A DNA stretch of 64,000 nucleotides from Bacteroidetes bacterium GWC2_46_850. Its GTDB lineage: Bacteria > Bacteroidota > Bacteroidia > Bacteroidales > Dysgonomonadaceae. The notes under the pieces are model-generated. The model worked only from the letters and a program-made list of their open reading frames with translations. It did not search any database and was not told where the DNA came from. Below are positions 45,844 to 54,178 of the stretch, piece after piece. The stretch spans positions 12,839 through 76,838 of the forward strand of contig MENQ01000006.1 in NCBI GenBank assembly GCA_001768325.1, read 5' to 3'. The stretch's first letter is position 1; each line of letters opens with the position of its first letter. The translations under genes and the position numbers were made by a program.

Positions 45844-46899
45844 ATGAATTTGACAGATCCGATCTCCGAGGTAATCCAACCCCTAAAAGTGGCAGCGATC
45901 ATGGACGCCATAGAGAGATCAGAAAAGATTGTAATCACAACCCACCTCTCACCCGACGGTGATGCACTGGGTTCTTCTCTTGCCTTGTACCATTATCTCA
46001 AAGGAAGAGGGAAACAGGCACGCATCATCATACCCAACTCTTTTCCCTACTTTCTGAAATGGATGAAGGGAGCCAACGAGGTGGAAATTTACGAGTACAA
46101 TCCTTCTGCGGCCCAACACATCCTTCATCACACAGATCTTATTTTCGCACTCGACTACAATATTCCGAAAAGAACGGGAGATATGGGCCCCGCCCTGGAA
46201 GCTTCACCGGCAAAAAAGATTCTGATCGATCATCATCTTTTCCCTGGAAATATCTTTGACATTACTGTCTCTCATCCCGAGATATCCTCAACCAGCGAAC
46301 TGATATTCCGGTTGCTGTTTCAGGCAGGAAAATATGATGAACTTACCCTGGCCGAAGCCGAGTGCATCTATTGTGGTATGATGACCGACACCGGTGGTTT
46401 CACCTTCAACTCCAGCGATCCGGAGATATTTGAGATCATCAGCATGTTATTGCGTAAAAAAATCGACAAGGATGCCATCTATTCGCACGTGTTTAACAAT
46501 TACTCGGAAGCTCGCTTCCGGTTGCTTGGTTACACCCTGTCGCAACGCATGGAGGTTTATCCCGATTTGCATGCAGCACTCCTCTACCTTTCCAAGGAAG
46601 ACCAGTCACAGTTTCGCTTCGGCAAGGGTGACACGGAGGGATTTGTAAATTATCCGCTCAGCATCAAGAATATCATTTTTTCCACCTTCATCCGGGAAGA
46701 TGACGGGATGATAAAACTATCGTTTCGCTCGCAGCTCTCGTTTCCGTGCAACGAATTTGCAGCAGATTTTTTCAATGGAGGCGGTCATCTGAATGCCTCC
46801 GGAGGGGAGTATTACGGCACTTTTGAAGAAGCGCTCCGCATCTATGCCGATGGACTGAAAGCCTATGAAAGCAAGTTAAAGCAGGCCATCAACCCATGA
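45844..46899 (+). CDS. DHH-family phosphoesterase, NrnA type
   Basis: A 351-residue cytoplasmic enzyme. The DHH domain has THLSPDGDALGSSLA near residue 38, ALDYN near 100 and LIDHH near 125; the DHHA1 domain ends with GGGHLNASGGEY. NrnA members degrade short RNA oligomers and pAp, and some cleave cyclic dinucleotide products such as pApA; cdaA elsewhere in the window makes c-di-AMP. The ATG at 45844 is preferred to a TTG four codons earlier. TACTTTTG at 45804-45811 directly follows the comEC stop. Confidence 0.92.
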   Translation: MNLTDPISEVIQPLKVAAIMDAIERSEKIVITTHLSPDGDALGSSLALYHYLKGRGKQARIIIPNSFPYFLKWMKGANEVEIYEYNPSAAQHILHHTDLIFALDYNIPKRTGDMGPALEASPAKKILIDHHLFPGNIFDITVSHPEISSTSELIFRLLFQAGKYDELTLAEAECIYCGMMTDTGGFTFNSSDPEIFEIISMLLRKKIDKDAIYSHVFNNYSEARFRLLGYTLSQRMEVYPDLHAALLYLSKEDQSQFRFGKGDTEGFVNYPLSIKNIIFSTFIREDDGMIKLSFRSQLSFPCNEFAADFFNGGGHLNASGGEYYGTFEEALRIYADGLKAYESKLKQAINP

Positions 46900-46944
46900 T
46901 AATCTTTTTTTAAGGATCTATCTCTTTTTATTTCGGTGTAACGG

Positions 46945-46976
46945 TTGGTTTTTTTAAAGCAGATTGCTTACTTTTG
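46945..46976 (+). promoter_or_regulatory. Promoter upstream of the DUF4827 gene
   Basis: TTGG at 46945-46948, 20 bases, then TACTTTTG at 46969-46976. Transcription would start near 46983, so the following repeat lies in the 5' leader. Confidence 0.5.
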
Positions 46977-46991
46977 TAGTTTCCTAAAGAA

Positions 46992-47078
46992 CGAAAACGT
47001 TCACAAAGGTTAGTCGTTTTCTCCGCTCGGCATAGCTCAAGCAAGCTTGGCTCTGCTCTTGCTTAACGAAAACGTTCA
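46992..47078 (+). repeat. Dispersed repeat, copy A
   Basis: Two CGAAAACGTTCA boxes (46992-47003 and 47067-47078) flank a segment with CAAAGGTTAGTCG, TTCTCCGCTCGGCA and TCTGCTCT. The same parts in the same order occur in reverse orientation at 52620-52795. Here it fills most of the leader of the DUF4827 lipoprotein gene. Confidence 0.65.
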
Positions 47079-47101
47079 TTTCATTTATACAACAGATTCA
47101 T

Positions 47102-47659
47102 ATGAAGCATTTACATTTCATTGTCATCATCCTTGGCGGATTATTATTTCTCACTGTTTCCTGCAAGGATACCATGACCTATGCCGATTATCTGAAGGCA
47201 GAAGAAAAAGCCATCGACCTGTTTATTGAATCCAACAATCTCACCATTCTCAAGAGTTTTCCTGCAGACAGGGTCTTCGAAGAGAACGAATTTTATAAAG
47301 ATCCCACCACCGGCGTCTATCTTAACATCATCAGTTACGGGGACACGACCCGCAATCTGCAATGGAAAGAGGAGGTTTATGTACGTTTCAGCGGTTTACA
47401 CTATTTCAATACAGATGATACTACCCGATATACCAATTTTTACAGCACGCCCGAAGAGATTGTATACATCGGCCCTGTTAATACATCCACCAAAAGCAAT
47501 TATACTACGCCGGGATGGGTCGTTCCCCTCAGTTATGTGGGTCATACCGGAAAAGTAAAAATGATCATTCCTTTTAATATGGGTTCTTCTTATGATCAGT
47601 CTAAGTATGAGCCCACTTATTATGACATGGTACAATATCGGTTTGAAAATCAATATTGA
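47102..47659 (+). CDS. DUF4827 lipoprotein
   Basis: A 185-residue lipoprotein (lipobox TVSC, about residue 21). The sequence, with TYADYLKAEEKAIDLFI and a beta-rich C-terminal part, matches what I remember as DUF4827, which often lies next to glmM in Bacteroides. It resembles lipoprotein FKBP-like folds in layout, but no catalytic site is evident and the function is unknown. It precedes glmM by 78 bases, with a GC-rich mini-hairpin and T-run between them. Confidence 0.78.
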   Translation: MKHLHFIVIILGGLLFLTVSCKDTMTYADYLKAEEKAIDLFIESNNLTILKSFPADRVFEENEFYKDPTTGVYLNIISYGDTTRNLQWKEEVYVRFSGLHYFNTDDTTRYTNFYSTPEEIVYIGPVNTSTKSNYTTPGWVVPLSYVGHTGKVKMIIPFNMGSSYDQSKYEPTYYDMVQYRFENQY

Positions 47660-47737
47660 ATTGATCGGTTCCTCCGGGTTTTCGCCCGCTTTTTTTGTAA
47701 AATCACCAGCTCACGGCATATTTCATAAGTTATTTAT

Positions 47738-49120
47738 ATGACATTAATCAAATCCATATCAGGTATCAGGGGTACTATTGGCGGAGAAACGGGTGAAAAC
47801 CTCACGCCGATTGATATCGTTAAATTTACAGCGGCATATGCATCCTTCATCAGAAAAGTATCGCGGCAAAGCCAACCCAGAATTGTGGTGGGGCGCGACG
47901 CCCGTATATCAGGAGAGATGGTACACCGGATTATTACCGGCACACTCATCGGCATGGGCTGTGATGTGACCGATATCGGACTGGCTACGACTCCCACCAC
48001 GGAGATTGCCGTACCGAAAGAAGAGGCTGCGGGAGGCATCATCATCACGGCAAGTCACAATCCCAAGCAGTGGAATGCCCTGAAGCTGCTCAATCAAAAT
48101 GGAGAATTTCTGAACGCGGAAGAGGGAAAAGAAATACTTGAACTTGCCGAAACAGGAAACTTTTCATTCTCACCGGTGGACGAACTGGGAAAGATCACGC
48201 AAAAGCAGTATCTGCATGAACACATCCAACGTGTCTTATCTCTCGCTCTGGTAGATAAAGAAGCAATCAAAGCTGCCAATTTCCGGGTAGCCGTCGACAG
48301 TGTAAATTCAGTGGGAGGCATTGCCATCCCCGAACTATTGTACGCCCTGGGAGTAAAGGAGATCTTTAAATTACACTGTGCTCCACACGGCAACTTTTCC
48401 CACAATCCGGAACCTTTACCACAACATCTGACGGAACTCGCTTCACTTACCCGCAGTTCGAAGGCAAGCGTTGGTTTTGCCGTTGACCCAGACGTGGATC
48501 GACTGGCAATTTACTGCGAAGATGGAGAACCCTTTGGGGAAGAGTATACCCTGGTGGCGGTATCCGACTACGTGCTACAGCATACGCCGGGAAACACGGT
48601 GTCAAACCTCAGTTCAAGCCGTGCCCTGCGCGATGTGACAACTGCCAGGAACGGCAGTTATTACGCTGCGGCAGTGGGTGAAGTGAACGTGGTGACAAAG
48701 ATGAAAGAGGTAAACGCAGTGATTGGCGGCGAAGGAAACGGTGGCATCATTTATCCTGCGTCCCATTATGGACGCGACGCACTGGTGGGCATCGCACTGT
48801 TCCTCACCTATCTCGCCAAGTCGGGAAAGACTCCTTCAGCGCTGAGAAAATCCCTTCCCCCTTATTTTATGGCCAAACAAAAGGTGGAGCTTACACCCGG
48901 CATCGATACAGATGCGATCCTGGAAAAAATGAAAGATAAATTCAGGGATCACCAGATTACCGACATCGATGGGGTGAAGATCGATTTCCCGGATAAGTGG
49001 GTCCATCTTCGAAAATCGAATACCGAACCGATCATCCGGGTTTATTCCGAAGCACACTCACAGGAAGAGGCGGAAGAAATCGGTAAACAGATCATTGATA
49101 TTATCAGGGACCTCACCTAA
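47738..49120 (+). CDS. glmM: Phosphoglucosamine mutase
   Basis: A 460-residue member of the phosphohexomutase family converting glucosamine 6-phosphate to glucosamine 1-phosphate for peptidoglycan and LPS. The phosphoserine loop is TASHNPKQWNALK near residue 105, the metal loop DPDVDRLAIY near 250, the sugar loop GEGNGG near 330 and the phosphate loop RKSNTEPIIRVY near the C-terminus. The subfamily (GlmM rather than phosphomannomutase) is inferred from length and the first motif. Confidence 0.88.
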   Translation: MTLIKSISGIRGTIGGETGENLTPIDIVKFTAAYASFIRKVSRQSQPRIVVGRDARISGEMVHRIITGTLIGMGCDVTDIGLATTPTTEIAVPKEEAAGGIIITASHNPKQWNALKLLNQNGEFLNAEEGKEILELAETGNFSFSPVDELGKITQKQYLHEHIQRVLSLALVDKEAIKAANFRVAVDSVNSVGGIAIPELLYALGVKEIFKLHCAPHGNFSHNPEPLPQHLTELASLTRSSKASVGFAVDPDVDRLAIYCEDGEPFGEEYTLVAVSDYVLQHTPGNTVSNLSSSRALRDVTTARNGSYYAAAVGEVNVVTKMKEVNAVIGGEGNGGIIYPASHYGRDALVGIALFLTYLAKSGKTPSALRKSLPPYFMAKQKVELTPGIDTDAILEKMKDKFRDHQITDIDGVKIDFPDKWVHLRKSNTEPIIRVYSEAHSQEEAEEIGKQIIDIIRDLT

Positions 49121-49212
49121 GGTCATACCAACAACCTTTTTCATCAGACAATCTGCCACATCATTTTTTGAGGTGGCATTTGTGTTCAATAGTAAGATAA
49201 AGCCAAGATTAA

Positions 49213-50037
49213 ATGAAAGATACATTGATTAGTCGCGATGACCTGCGGGGCTTGCACCATGTTTTTCGGGGCAAATATGGCGACATGCTGATCGACTTGG
49301 GTATTAAAATATCTGCCTTGCATGTTCCCAACGAGATTTACAATCGTTCAAAACATCTCACCGGGCCTGCGTTCTGCAAGGATGTACTGGATAAACTCGG
49401 AATAATACGCATCATACGAAACGAACAGGTGCTCGAGCAGTTCAAAAACGGGCCGTTCATCACAGTTTCAAATCATGCTTACGGGCATATCGACGGTATA
49501 GCCGCCATAGAGACCGTGGGTAGTCGTGTGGATCATTACAAGATGATGGTCAACATCATTCTTTCGTTTGTGGATACGATGTCCGAAAATTTCATCACCG
49601 TGAATCCGATGAAAAACGAAGAAAAGAACCGATTTACCTTCGCCGGTATCAGAGAAAGCATTGCCCATTTGCGTGAGGGATACCCGATGGGGTTTTTCCC
49701 GGCTGGTGCTGTTTCCAACCTCTATTTCAGAAAAGGAAGATTTGAAATCGAGGACCGTGAATGGCAACCGGCAGTGTTAAAGATTATTCAAAAACTGAAA
49801 GTACCGGTTATTCCCATGCATATCTCCGGTCAAAACAGTCGTTCCTTCTATCTGTCAAAGGTCTTTGGCTGGCAGTTCCGTAATCTTAGGCTTTGCCATG
49901 AACTGTACAACAAGAAAGGCAAAGAGATGGTCATCACCTTTGGTGACCCGGTGATGCCTGAGGAGATTGATCAGTTCGGAGAAGAGACCGCCCGATTGGG
50001 AGAATTCCTGAAAGCAAAGACATATGCTTTAAAATAA
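49213..50037 (+). CDS. Lysophospholipid acyltransferase (PlsC-like)
   Basis: A 274-residue peripheral-membrane acyltransferase. The H(x5)D block is TVSNHAYGHIDGIAAI near residue 92 and the substrate-binding segment is GFFPAGAVSNL. The x5 spacing is seen in the hemolysin/ornithine-lipid branch rather than classic PlsC. It probably acylates a lysolipid; the acceptor is unknown. A TATCTTTG box lies after it, so the sigma-54 activator may be separately transcribed. Confidence 0.85.
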   Translation: MKDTLISRDDLRGLHHVFRGKYGDMLIDLGIKISALHVPNEIYNRSKHLTGPAFCKDVLDKLGIIRIIRNEQVLEQFKNGPFITVSNHAYGHIDGIAAIETVGSRVDHYKMMVNIILSFVDTMSENFITVNPMKNEEKNRFTFAGIRESIAHLREGYPMGFFPAGAVSNLYFRKGRFEIEDREWQPAVLKIIQKLKVPVIPMHISGQNSRSFYLSKVFGWQFRNLRLCHELYNKKGKEMVITFGDPVMPEEIDQFGEETARLGEFLKAKTYALK

Positions 50038-50069
50038 TTGTCTATCTTTGAATTCTCAAACAACATTGT

Positions 50070-51338
50070 ATGGTAAAGTACTCTCTGCAACAGGTGAAGC
50101 AACGTTTCGGCATCATTGGCAACGCTCCCGAGCTGGATCGTGCCATTGACGTGGCCTTACAGGTTGCCCCCACCGACTTGTCGGTGCTTATCACAGGAGA
50201 GAGTGGCGTGGGGAAAGAAAATTTCCCGCAGATTGTACATCTCTATAGCAAACGCAAACATGGCCCCTACTTTGCCATTAACTGCGGATCTATCCCCGAG
50301 GGCACCATCGACTCAGAACTCTTTGGCCACGAGAAAGGCTCTTTTACCGGCGCCACCGGCACCAGGAAAGGTTATTTTGAAGCTGCCAACGGCGGCACCC
50401 TCTTCCTCGACGAGGCTGGTGAACTGCCACTATCCACCCAGGCAAGATTGCTGCGGGTGCTCGAAAGCGGAGAGTTCATCAAGGTAGGTTCGTCAAAGGT
50501 GGAAAAGAGCGATGTGCGGGTGGTAGCGGCTACCAACATGGATATGATAAAAGCCGTGGAACAGGGAAAGTTTCGCGAGGATCTCTATTACCGGCTCAAC
50601 TCTGTCCCCATCCGCATACCACCGCTGCGGGACAGGAGAGATGATATACCCCTGCTCTTCAGGAAATTCGCAGGAGACTGTGCGGAAAAATACATGATGC
50701 CTTCCATCAACCTCACCGACGATGCGCGGGAGATGCTGAAGAATTACCGCTGGCCGGGGAATATCCGCCAGTTGAAGAACATCACCGAACAGATTTCCAT
50801 CATTGAGCAGGAGCGTGTGATCACTGCCGATATCCTGCAGAAATATCTACCCCACAATGAGGTGGGCATGCTTCCCGTCCCCCTGTCCCAGCTTCATGAT
50901 ACTGAACAGAAATCATTTGCCAACGAGCGGGAGATATTGTACCAGGTTCTCTTCGATATGAAGAAAGACATCACCGATCTGAAGCAGGTTGTAAAGAGTA
51001 TCATGAAAAATCCGGGTCAGACGGCTTCTACTTTTGAGACCACCTCAACCGAACTTCAAACAGCATCGGTTATACGGGAAGATCATACCCACGTATCGGT
51101 TCCGGTAAAATATGAAGCGCTTCCCAAAAGCATTCAGCTTGATAAAAGGGAGAAAGACGACATCCAGGAAGCCACCGAATATGAGGAGAGTACCTTATCG
51201 ATCAGCGAAGTGGAGAAAGAAATGATTATCAAAGCGCTGGAGCGGCATAGCGGTAAACGTAAACTGGCTGCAGCCGACTTGGGCATCTCCGAACGCACCC
51301 TTTACCGCAAAATTAAGGAATATAGCCTGGAGGGTTGA
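50070..51338 (+). CDS. Sigma-54-dependent transcriptional activator without receiver domain
   Basis: A 422-residue activator. The AAA+ domain starts almost at the N-terminus: Walker A GESGVGKE near 43, the sigma-54 contact loop as GSFTGATG near 90, Walker B GGTLFLDEAGEL near 110 and the arginine-finger region FREDLYYRLN. A low-complexity linker (about 275-375) leads to a Fis-type helix-turn-helix (about 385-420, RKLAAADLGISERTLYRKI). No receiver, PAS or GAF domain is present, so activity must be set by level, a partner or the linker. TATCTTTG lies at 50043-50050. It is followed by lptE. Confidence 0.94.
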   Translation: MVKYSLQQVKQRFGIIGNAPELDRAIDVALQVAPTDLSVLITGESGVGKENFPQIVHLYSKRKHGPYFAINCGSIPEGTIDSELFGHEKGSFTGATGTRKGYFEAANGGTLFLDEAGELPLSTQARLLRVLESGEFIKVGSSKVEKSDVRVVAATNMDMIKAVEQGKFREDLYYRLNSVPIRIPPLRDRRDDIPLLFRKFAGDCAEKYMMPSINLTDDAREMLKNYRWPGNIRQLKNITEQISIIEQERVITADILQKYLPHNEVGMLPVPLSQLHDTEQKSFANEREILYQVLFDMKKDITDLKQVVKSIMKNPGQTASTFETTSTELQTASVIREDHTHVSVPVKYEALPKSIQLDKREKDDIQEATEYEESTLSISEVEKEMIIKALERHSGKRKLAAADLGISERTLYRKIKEYSLEG

Positions 51339-51365
51339 TCTCATCCGGATAAACAGGGAACAAGC

Positions 51366-51896
51366 ATGAAGATTCATATAAACAAAGTTTTTCTCGTTCA
51401 CATTGTCATCCTATTCTCAATGATTTTTCTGGTAAGTTCATGCAGGATGTCTTACTCCTTCAGAACTGCCTCCATTGATTATGATCTCACCAAGACCCTT
51501 TCTATCGGCCATTTTATCAACCAGGCGCCATTGGTATATCCACCTCTAGAGCAGCGCTTCAACGAGGAGATGAAAGATATGTTTACCCGCAATACTCGCC
51601 TGAAGCTGGTGAATCAGAATGCCGACATGGAGATTGAAGGTGAGATTGTGGGATACGAGCTGACCCCCTTGGCTGTGCAGGAAGATGCGTTCGCTTCGGA
51701 AACACGGCTGACCCTGACAGTAAGGATGCGTTTTCGCAATAACAAGATCGATGCACCCGAAACGCAGGAAACTATTTCTGCGAACCGCACATTTTCAAGC
51801 AATACCGTTTTCGATACGGTACAGGATCAGCTGATCAATGAGCTGATCGATGAGATTGTGGATCAGATATTCAATGCGACCATGGCAAACTGGTAA
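51366..51896 (+). CDS. LptE-like LPS-assembly lipoprotein
   Basis: A 176-residue lipoprotein (lipobox VSSC). The body is the alpha/beta sandwich of LptE, with FRTASIDYDLTKTLSIGHFINQAP, DMEIEGEIVGYELTP and the C-terminal helix. LptE plugs the LptD barrel in the outer membrane. It lies 27 bases after the sigma-54 activator and four bases before the next gene, an order common in Bacteroides (activator-lptE-helical protein-secG). Confidence 0.85.
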   Translation: MKIHINKVFLVHIVILFSMIFLVSSCRMSYSFRTASIDYDLTKTLSIGHFINQAPLVYPPLEQRFNEEMKDMFTRNTRLKLVNQNADMEIEGEIVGYELTPLAVQEDAFASETRLTLTVRMRFRNNKIDAPETQETISANRTFSSNTVFDTVQDQLINELIDEIVDQIFNATMANW

Positions 51897-51900
51897 TTCA

Positions 51901-52635
51901 ATGGACAAGGAGAAACTATACGGATTCGTCAAAGAGCCCGACACACTGACAACCGCCACGGAAGAAGCGCTTAAAACAGTAGTGGAAGCATATCCCTGCT
52001 TTCAGACCTCCAGATTGTTGTACACCAAATACCTCGACCTGGCCAACAGCGATCGTTACATTGAGGAACTCGGTAAAACAGCTGTTTTGTGTGGCGACAG
52101 GAGGAAGCTGTTCTATCTGATATACAGGGAAAGCTATCACAAACAGCTTCTTCAACCTGAAGTACAGCATAGTGGTGTGAAGGACAGAACGGAGGAGTTG
52201 CTTGACTCCTTTCTTACCTCACTTGGCGAAGGTGAAACAAATGAAACAACGCTTGATAATGGAGCACTGAATATTGTATCGAGCGACTACTTCTCTTATC
52301 TGGAATCGGTGGAGGAGACTTTTGATCCGGCAGGAGACCGGAAACTTCAACACCACGATCTCATTGATGCCTTCATTGAAAAAGCGGCTTCCGAACCGCT
52401 ATTCGCCCCTTATGATCCGGGAACGGATGCGGCTGATAAAAAAAGCGCCTCCGATGACGATGGCGGTGAGTTTCTAACAGAAACACTCGCAAAGATTTAT
52501 ATCAAACAAAAAAAATATGAACAGGCTCTCACAATTATTAAACGATTAAGTTTGAATTTCCCGAAAAAAAGTATTTACTTTGCCGACCAAATTCGTTTTT
52601 TAGAATTTTTGATTATGAATGAACGTTTTCGCTAA
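51901..52635 (+). CDS. Hypothetical TPR-like helical protein
   Basis: A 244-residue soluble protein without signal peptide. The N-terminal part is helical (EALKTVVEAYPCFQTSRLLYTKYL); the C-terminal part, LAKIYIKQKKYEQALTIIKRLSL, reads as one tetratricopeptide-like repeat. Function unknown. The ATG at 51901 is used. The last residues (NERFR and stop) lie inside the repeat that begins at 52620. Confidence 0.78.
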   Translation: MDKEKLYGFVKEPDTLTTATEEALKTVVEAYPCFQTSRLLYTKYLDLANSDRYIEELGKTAVLCGDRRKLFYLIYRESYHKQLLQPEVQHSGVKDRTEELLDSFLTSLGEGETNETTLDNGALNIVSSDYFSYLESVEETFDPAGDRKLQHHDLIDAFIEKAASEPLFAPYDPGTDAADKKSASDDDGGEFLTETLAKIYIKQKKYEQALTIIKRLSLNFPKKSIYFADQIRFLEFLIMNERFR

Positions 52636-52795
52636 GTGAGAGCAGAACAAATAAAAGTTTGTTCTGCCGAACGGAGAACTTTTTCGACAAGTGTATACAC
52701 AGAAGACGAATTTATTCGGATTATGTTATAACGAGAAAAAGTATGAAATAAAACGACTAACTTTTGTGAACGTTTTCGCTAAGTGAGAGCAGAAC
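52620..52795 (-). repeat. Dispersed repeat, copy B, with direct terminal repeats
   Basis: An identical 29-bp sequence beginning TGAACGTTTTCGCTAAGTG occurs at 52620-52648 and 52767-52795. Between them, read on the minus strand, are GTTAGTCGTTTT and TTCTCCGTTCGGCA, as in copy A at 46992-47078. The left repeat supplies the stop and last codons of the preceding gene; the whole lies between it and secG. Confidence 0.75.
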
Positions 52796-52831
52796 CGTTT
52801 TCATTAAGAACAGAATAAAAACAAAACATAT

Positions 52832-53200
52832 ATGTATATCTTTATTACAATCCTTATTTTACTGGCTTCTATCCTGATGATTCTTGCCGTATTGGTACAA
52901 AAATCAAAGGGCGGCGGCCTGGCAAGTGGTTTTTCATCTTCGAACCAGATCATGGGTGTACGGAAGACAACTGATTTTCTGGAGAAATTCACATGGTCTC
53001 TGGCAGCTGTTGTCATACTACTGAGCATCCTGACTGCCAAGTACACAGCCTCACACAGCAACACACCACAGTCGCAGGTGGAAGTGCAGCAACCTGCACC
53101 CCTCAACCCGGCCACTGCTCCCGACGTGACTCCCGGTTTGCCCATTCCCTCGCAGGTACCGGCTCAACCAACTCCGGAAGAAGGAACACCAACAGAGTAA
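52832..53200 (+). CDS. secG: Preprotein translocase subunit SecG
   Basis: A 122-residue membrane protein of the SecYEG channel. Two transmembrane segments (about 2-21 and 52-71) flank the conserved cytosolic loop VLVQKSKGGGLASGF. A Pro/Gln/Thr-rich C-terminal tail of about 45 residues extends beyond the usual length. It sits right after the repeat copy B. Confidence 0.93.
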   Translation: MYIFITILILLASILMILAVLVQKSKGGGLASGFSSSNQIMGVRKTTDFLEKFTWSLAAVVILLSILTAKYTASHSNTPQSQVEVQQPAPLNPATAPDVTPGLPIPSQVPAQPTPEEGTPTE

Positions 53201-53206
53201 ACCTTC

Positions 53207-53851
53207 GTGCGTCCTTCATGCTTTCTTCTGCTTTGGCTGTTACCGTTTTTCGCCGGCGCACAGGCAATCACCTACGATACCATCACGGTGTCGCCGGATG
53301 ACGAACGGAATATATATCGCTATCAGGAACAGGCCCGCGTAGACAGGAGTTCATCTGCAGGAGACATCCGGCGTCAAGACAACGAAGAAAAGCAATTCCA
53401 TTCCTTTGACAGGAGCAAGCTTCGCTTTGGCGCAAACCTCGGCCTCTCGGTGAGTAAAAATTATACAAGGCTTGGGTTCGGTCCGCAGGCTGGGTATCAG
53501 TTTAATCGTTACTTCATGGCAGGTGTGGGCATCAAATATTACTATTCCAAAGCAAATACAACAGCATACACTGTCAAAGACCATCTTTTGGGTACAAACC
53601 TGTTCGGTTACTTTTATCCGCTATCCTTCCTGACTATTTTTATCCAACCCGAAATAAACTATATCTGGTCAGATTTGACAGATAAGTCAACTACAGAAAC
53701 AACCTCCCACAGCGGCTTTGTTCCATCCCTAATAGCAGGAGCCGGCTTTCGCCTGGGACGGTCGCACATCACGTTGAACTACGACCTTATTCAGCATGCC
53801 AACTCTCCCCATCCCGACGGAGTCTATCTGGGCGTCTCGGCGTTCTTCTAG
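53207..53851 (+). CDS. Outer-membrane beta-barrel protein
   Basis: A 214-residue protein with a signal peptide (about 1-18) and alternating amphipathic strands from about 65 on (LRFGANLGLSVSKNYTRLGFGPQAGYQ) ending in aromatic ...GVYLGVSAFF, the usual C-terminal barrel signal. Function unknown. The start is GTG at 53207: the secG stop lies in the same frame two codons upstream and the nearest ATG is out of frame. Confidence 0.85.
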   Translation: MRPSCFLLLWLLPFFAGAQAITYDTITVSPDDERNIYRYQEQARVDRSSSAGDIRRQDNEEKQFHSFDRSKLRFGANLGLSVSKNYTRLGFGPQAGYQFNRYFMAGVGIKYYYSKANTTAYTVKDHLLGTNLFGYFYPLSFLTIFIQPEINYIWSDLTDKSTTETTSHSGFVPSLIAGAGFRLGRSHITLNYDLIQHANSPHPDGVYLGVSAFF

Positions 53852-53878
53852 CGTTTTTTTGTTTATAATCCGGCAGGC

Positions 53879-54172
53879 CTACCGGAATACGATATCCCGC
53901 ACAATGGGAACTTCGGCGTGATCGTTTAATCTTTGGATCAGACCATCCTTATTCATCAGCAGTTCGGCCCGAAGTACCGCAGATGTCAGGTGTACATAAA
54001 GTACATTACGACTGAAATAGACCTCTCCGGTATATTTGGATACACCCTCACCCAGCACTTCATGCCATCCCCTGACGGCACGGTGTTCAGCCATCTTCAC
54101 TTTCAACGTACTGTTTTCATCGAAAAAGTCGGAAAGCGCCTCAGATAAAGGTTGCACGTTCTTCTTCAACAT
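53879..54172 (-). CDS. DUF721 (DciA-like) protein
   Basis: A 97-residue protein with the DUF721 pattern: W in RGWHEVLGEGVSKYT and LYVHLTSAVLRAELLMNK. DciA relatives help load the replicative helicase in bacteria without DnaC. It directly follows recF (six bases), an arrangement shared with many Bacteroidetes. Confidence 0.88.
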   Translation of the reverse strand: MLKKNVQPLSEALSDFFDENSTLKVKMAEHRAVRGWHEVLGEGVSKYTGEVYFSRNVLYVHLTSAVLRAELLMNKDGLIQRLNDHAEVPIVRDIVFR

Positions 54173-54178
54173 AGCTTA

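Noticed and set aside
49153-49177. Hairpin TGCCAC/GTGGCA after glmM
   Set aside because: Six pairs across a 13-base loop with a poor T-run; may be weak attenuation at best.
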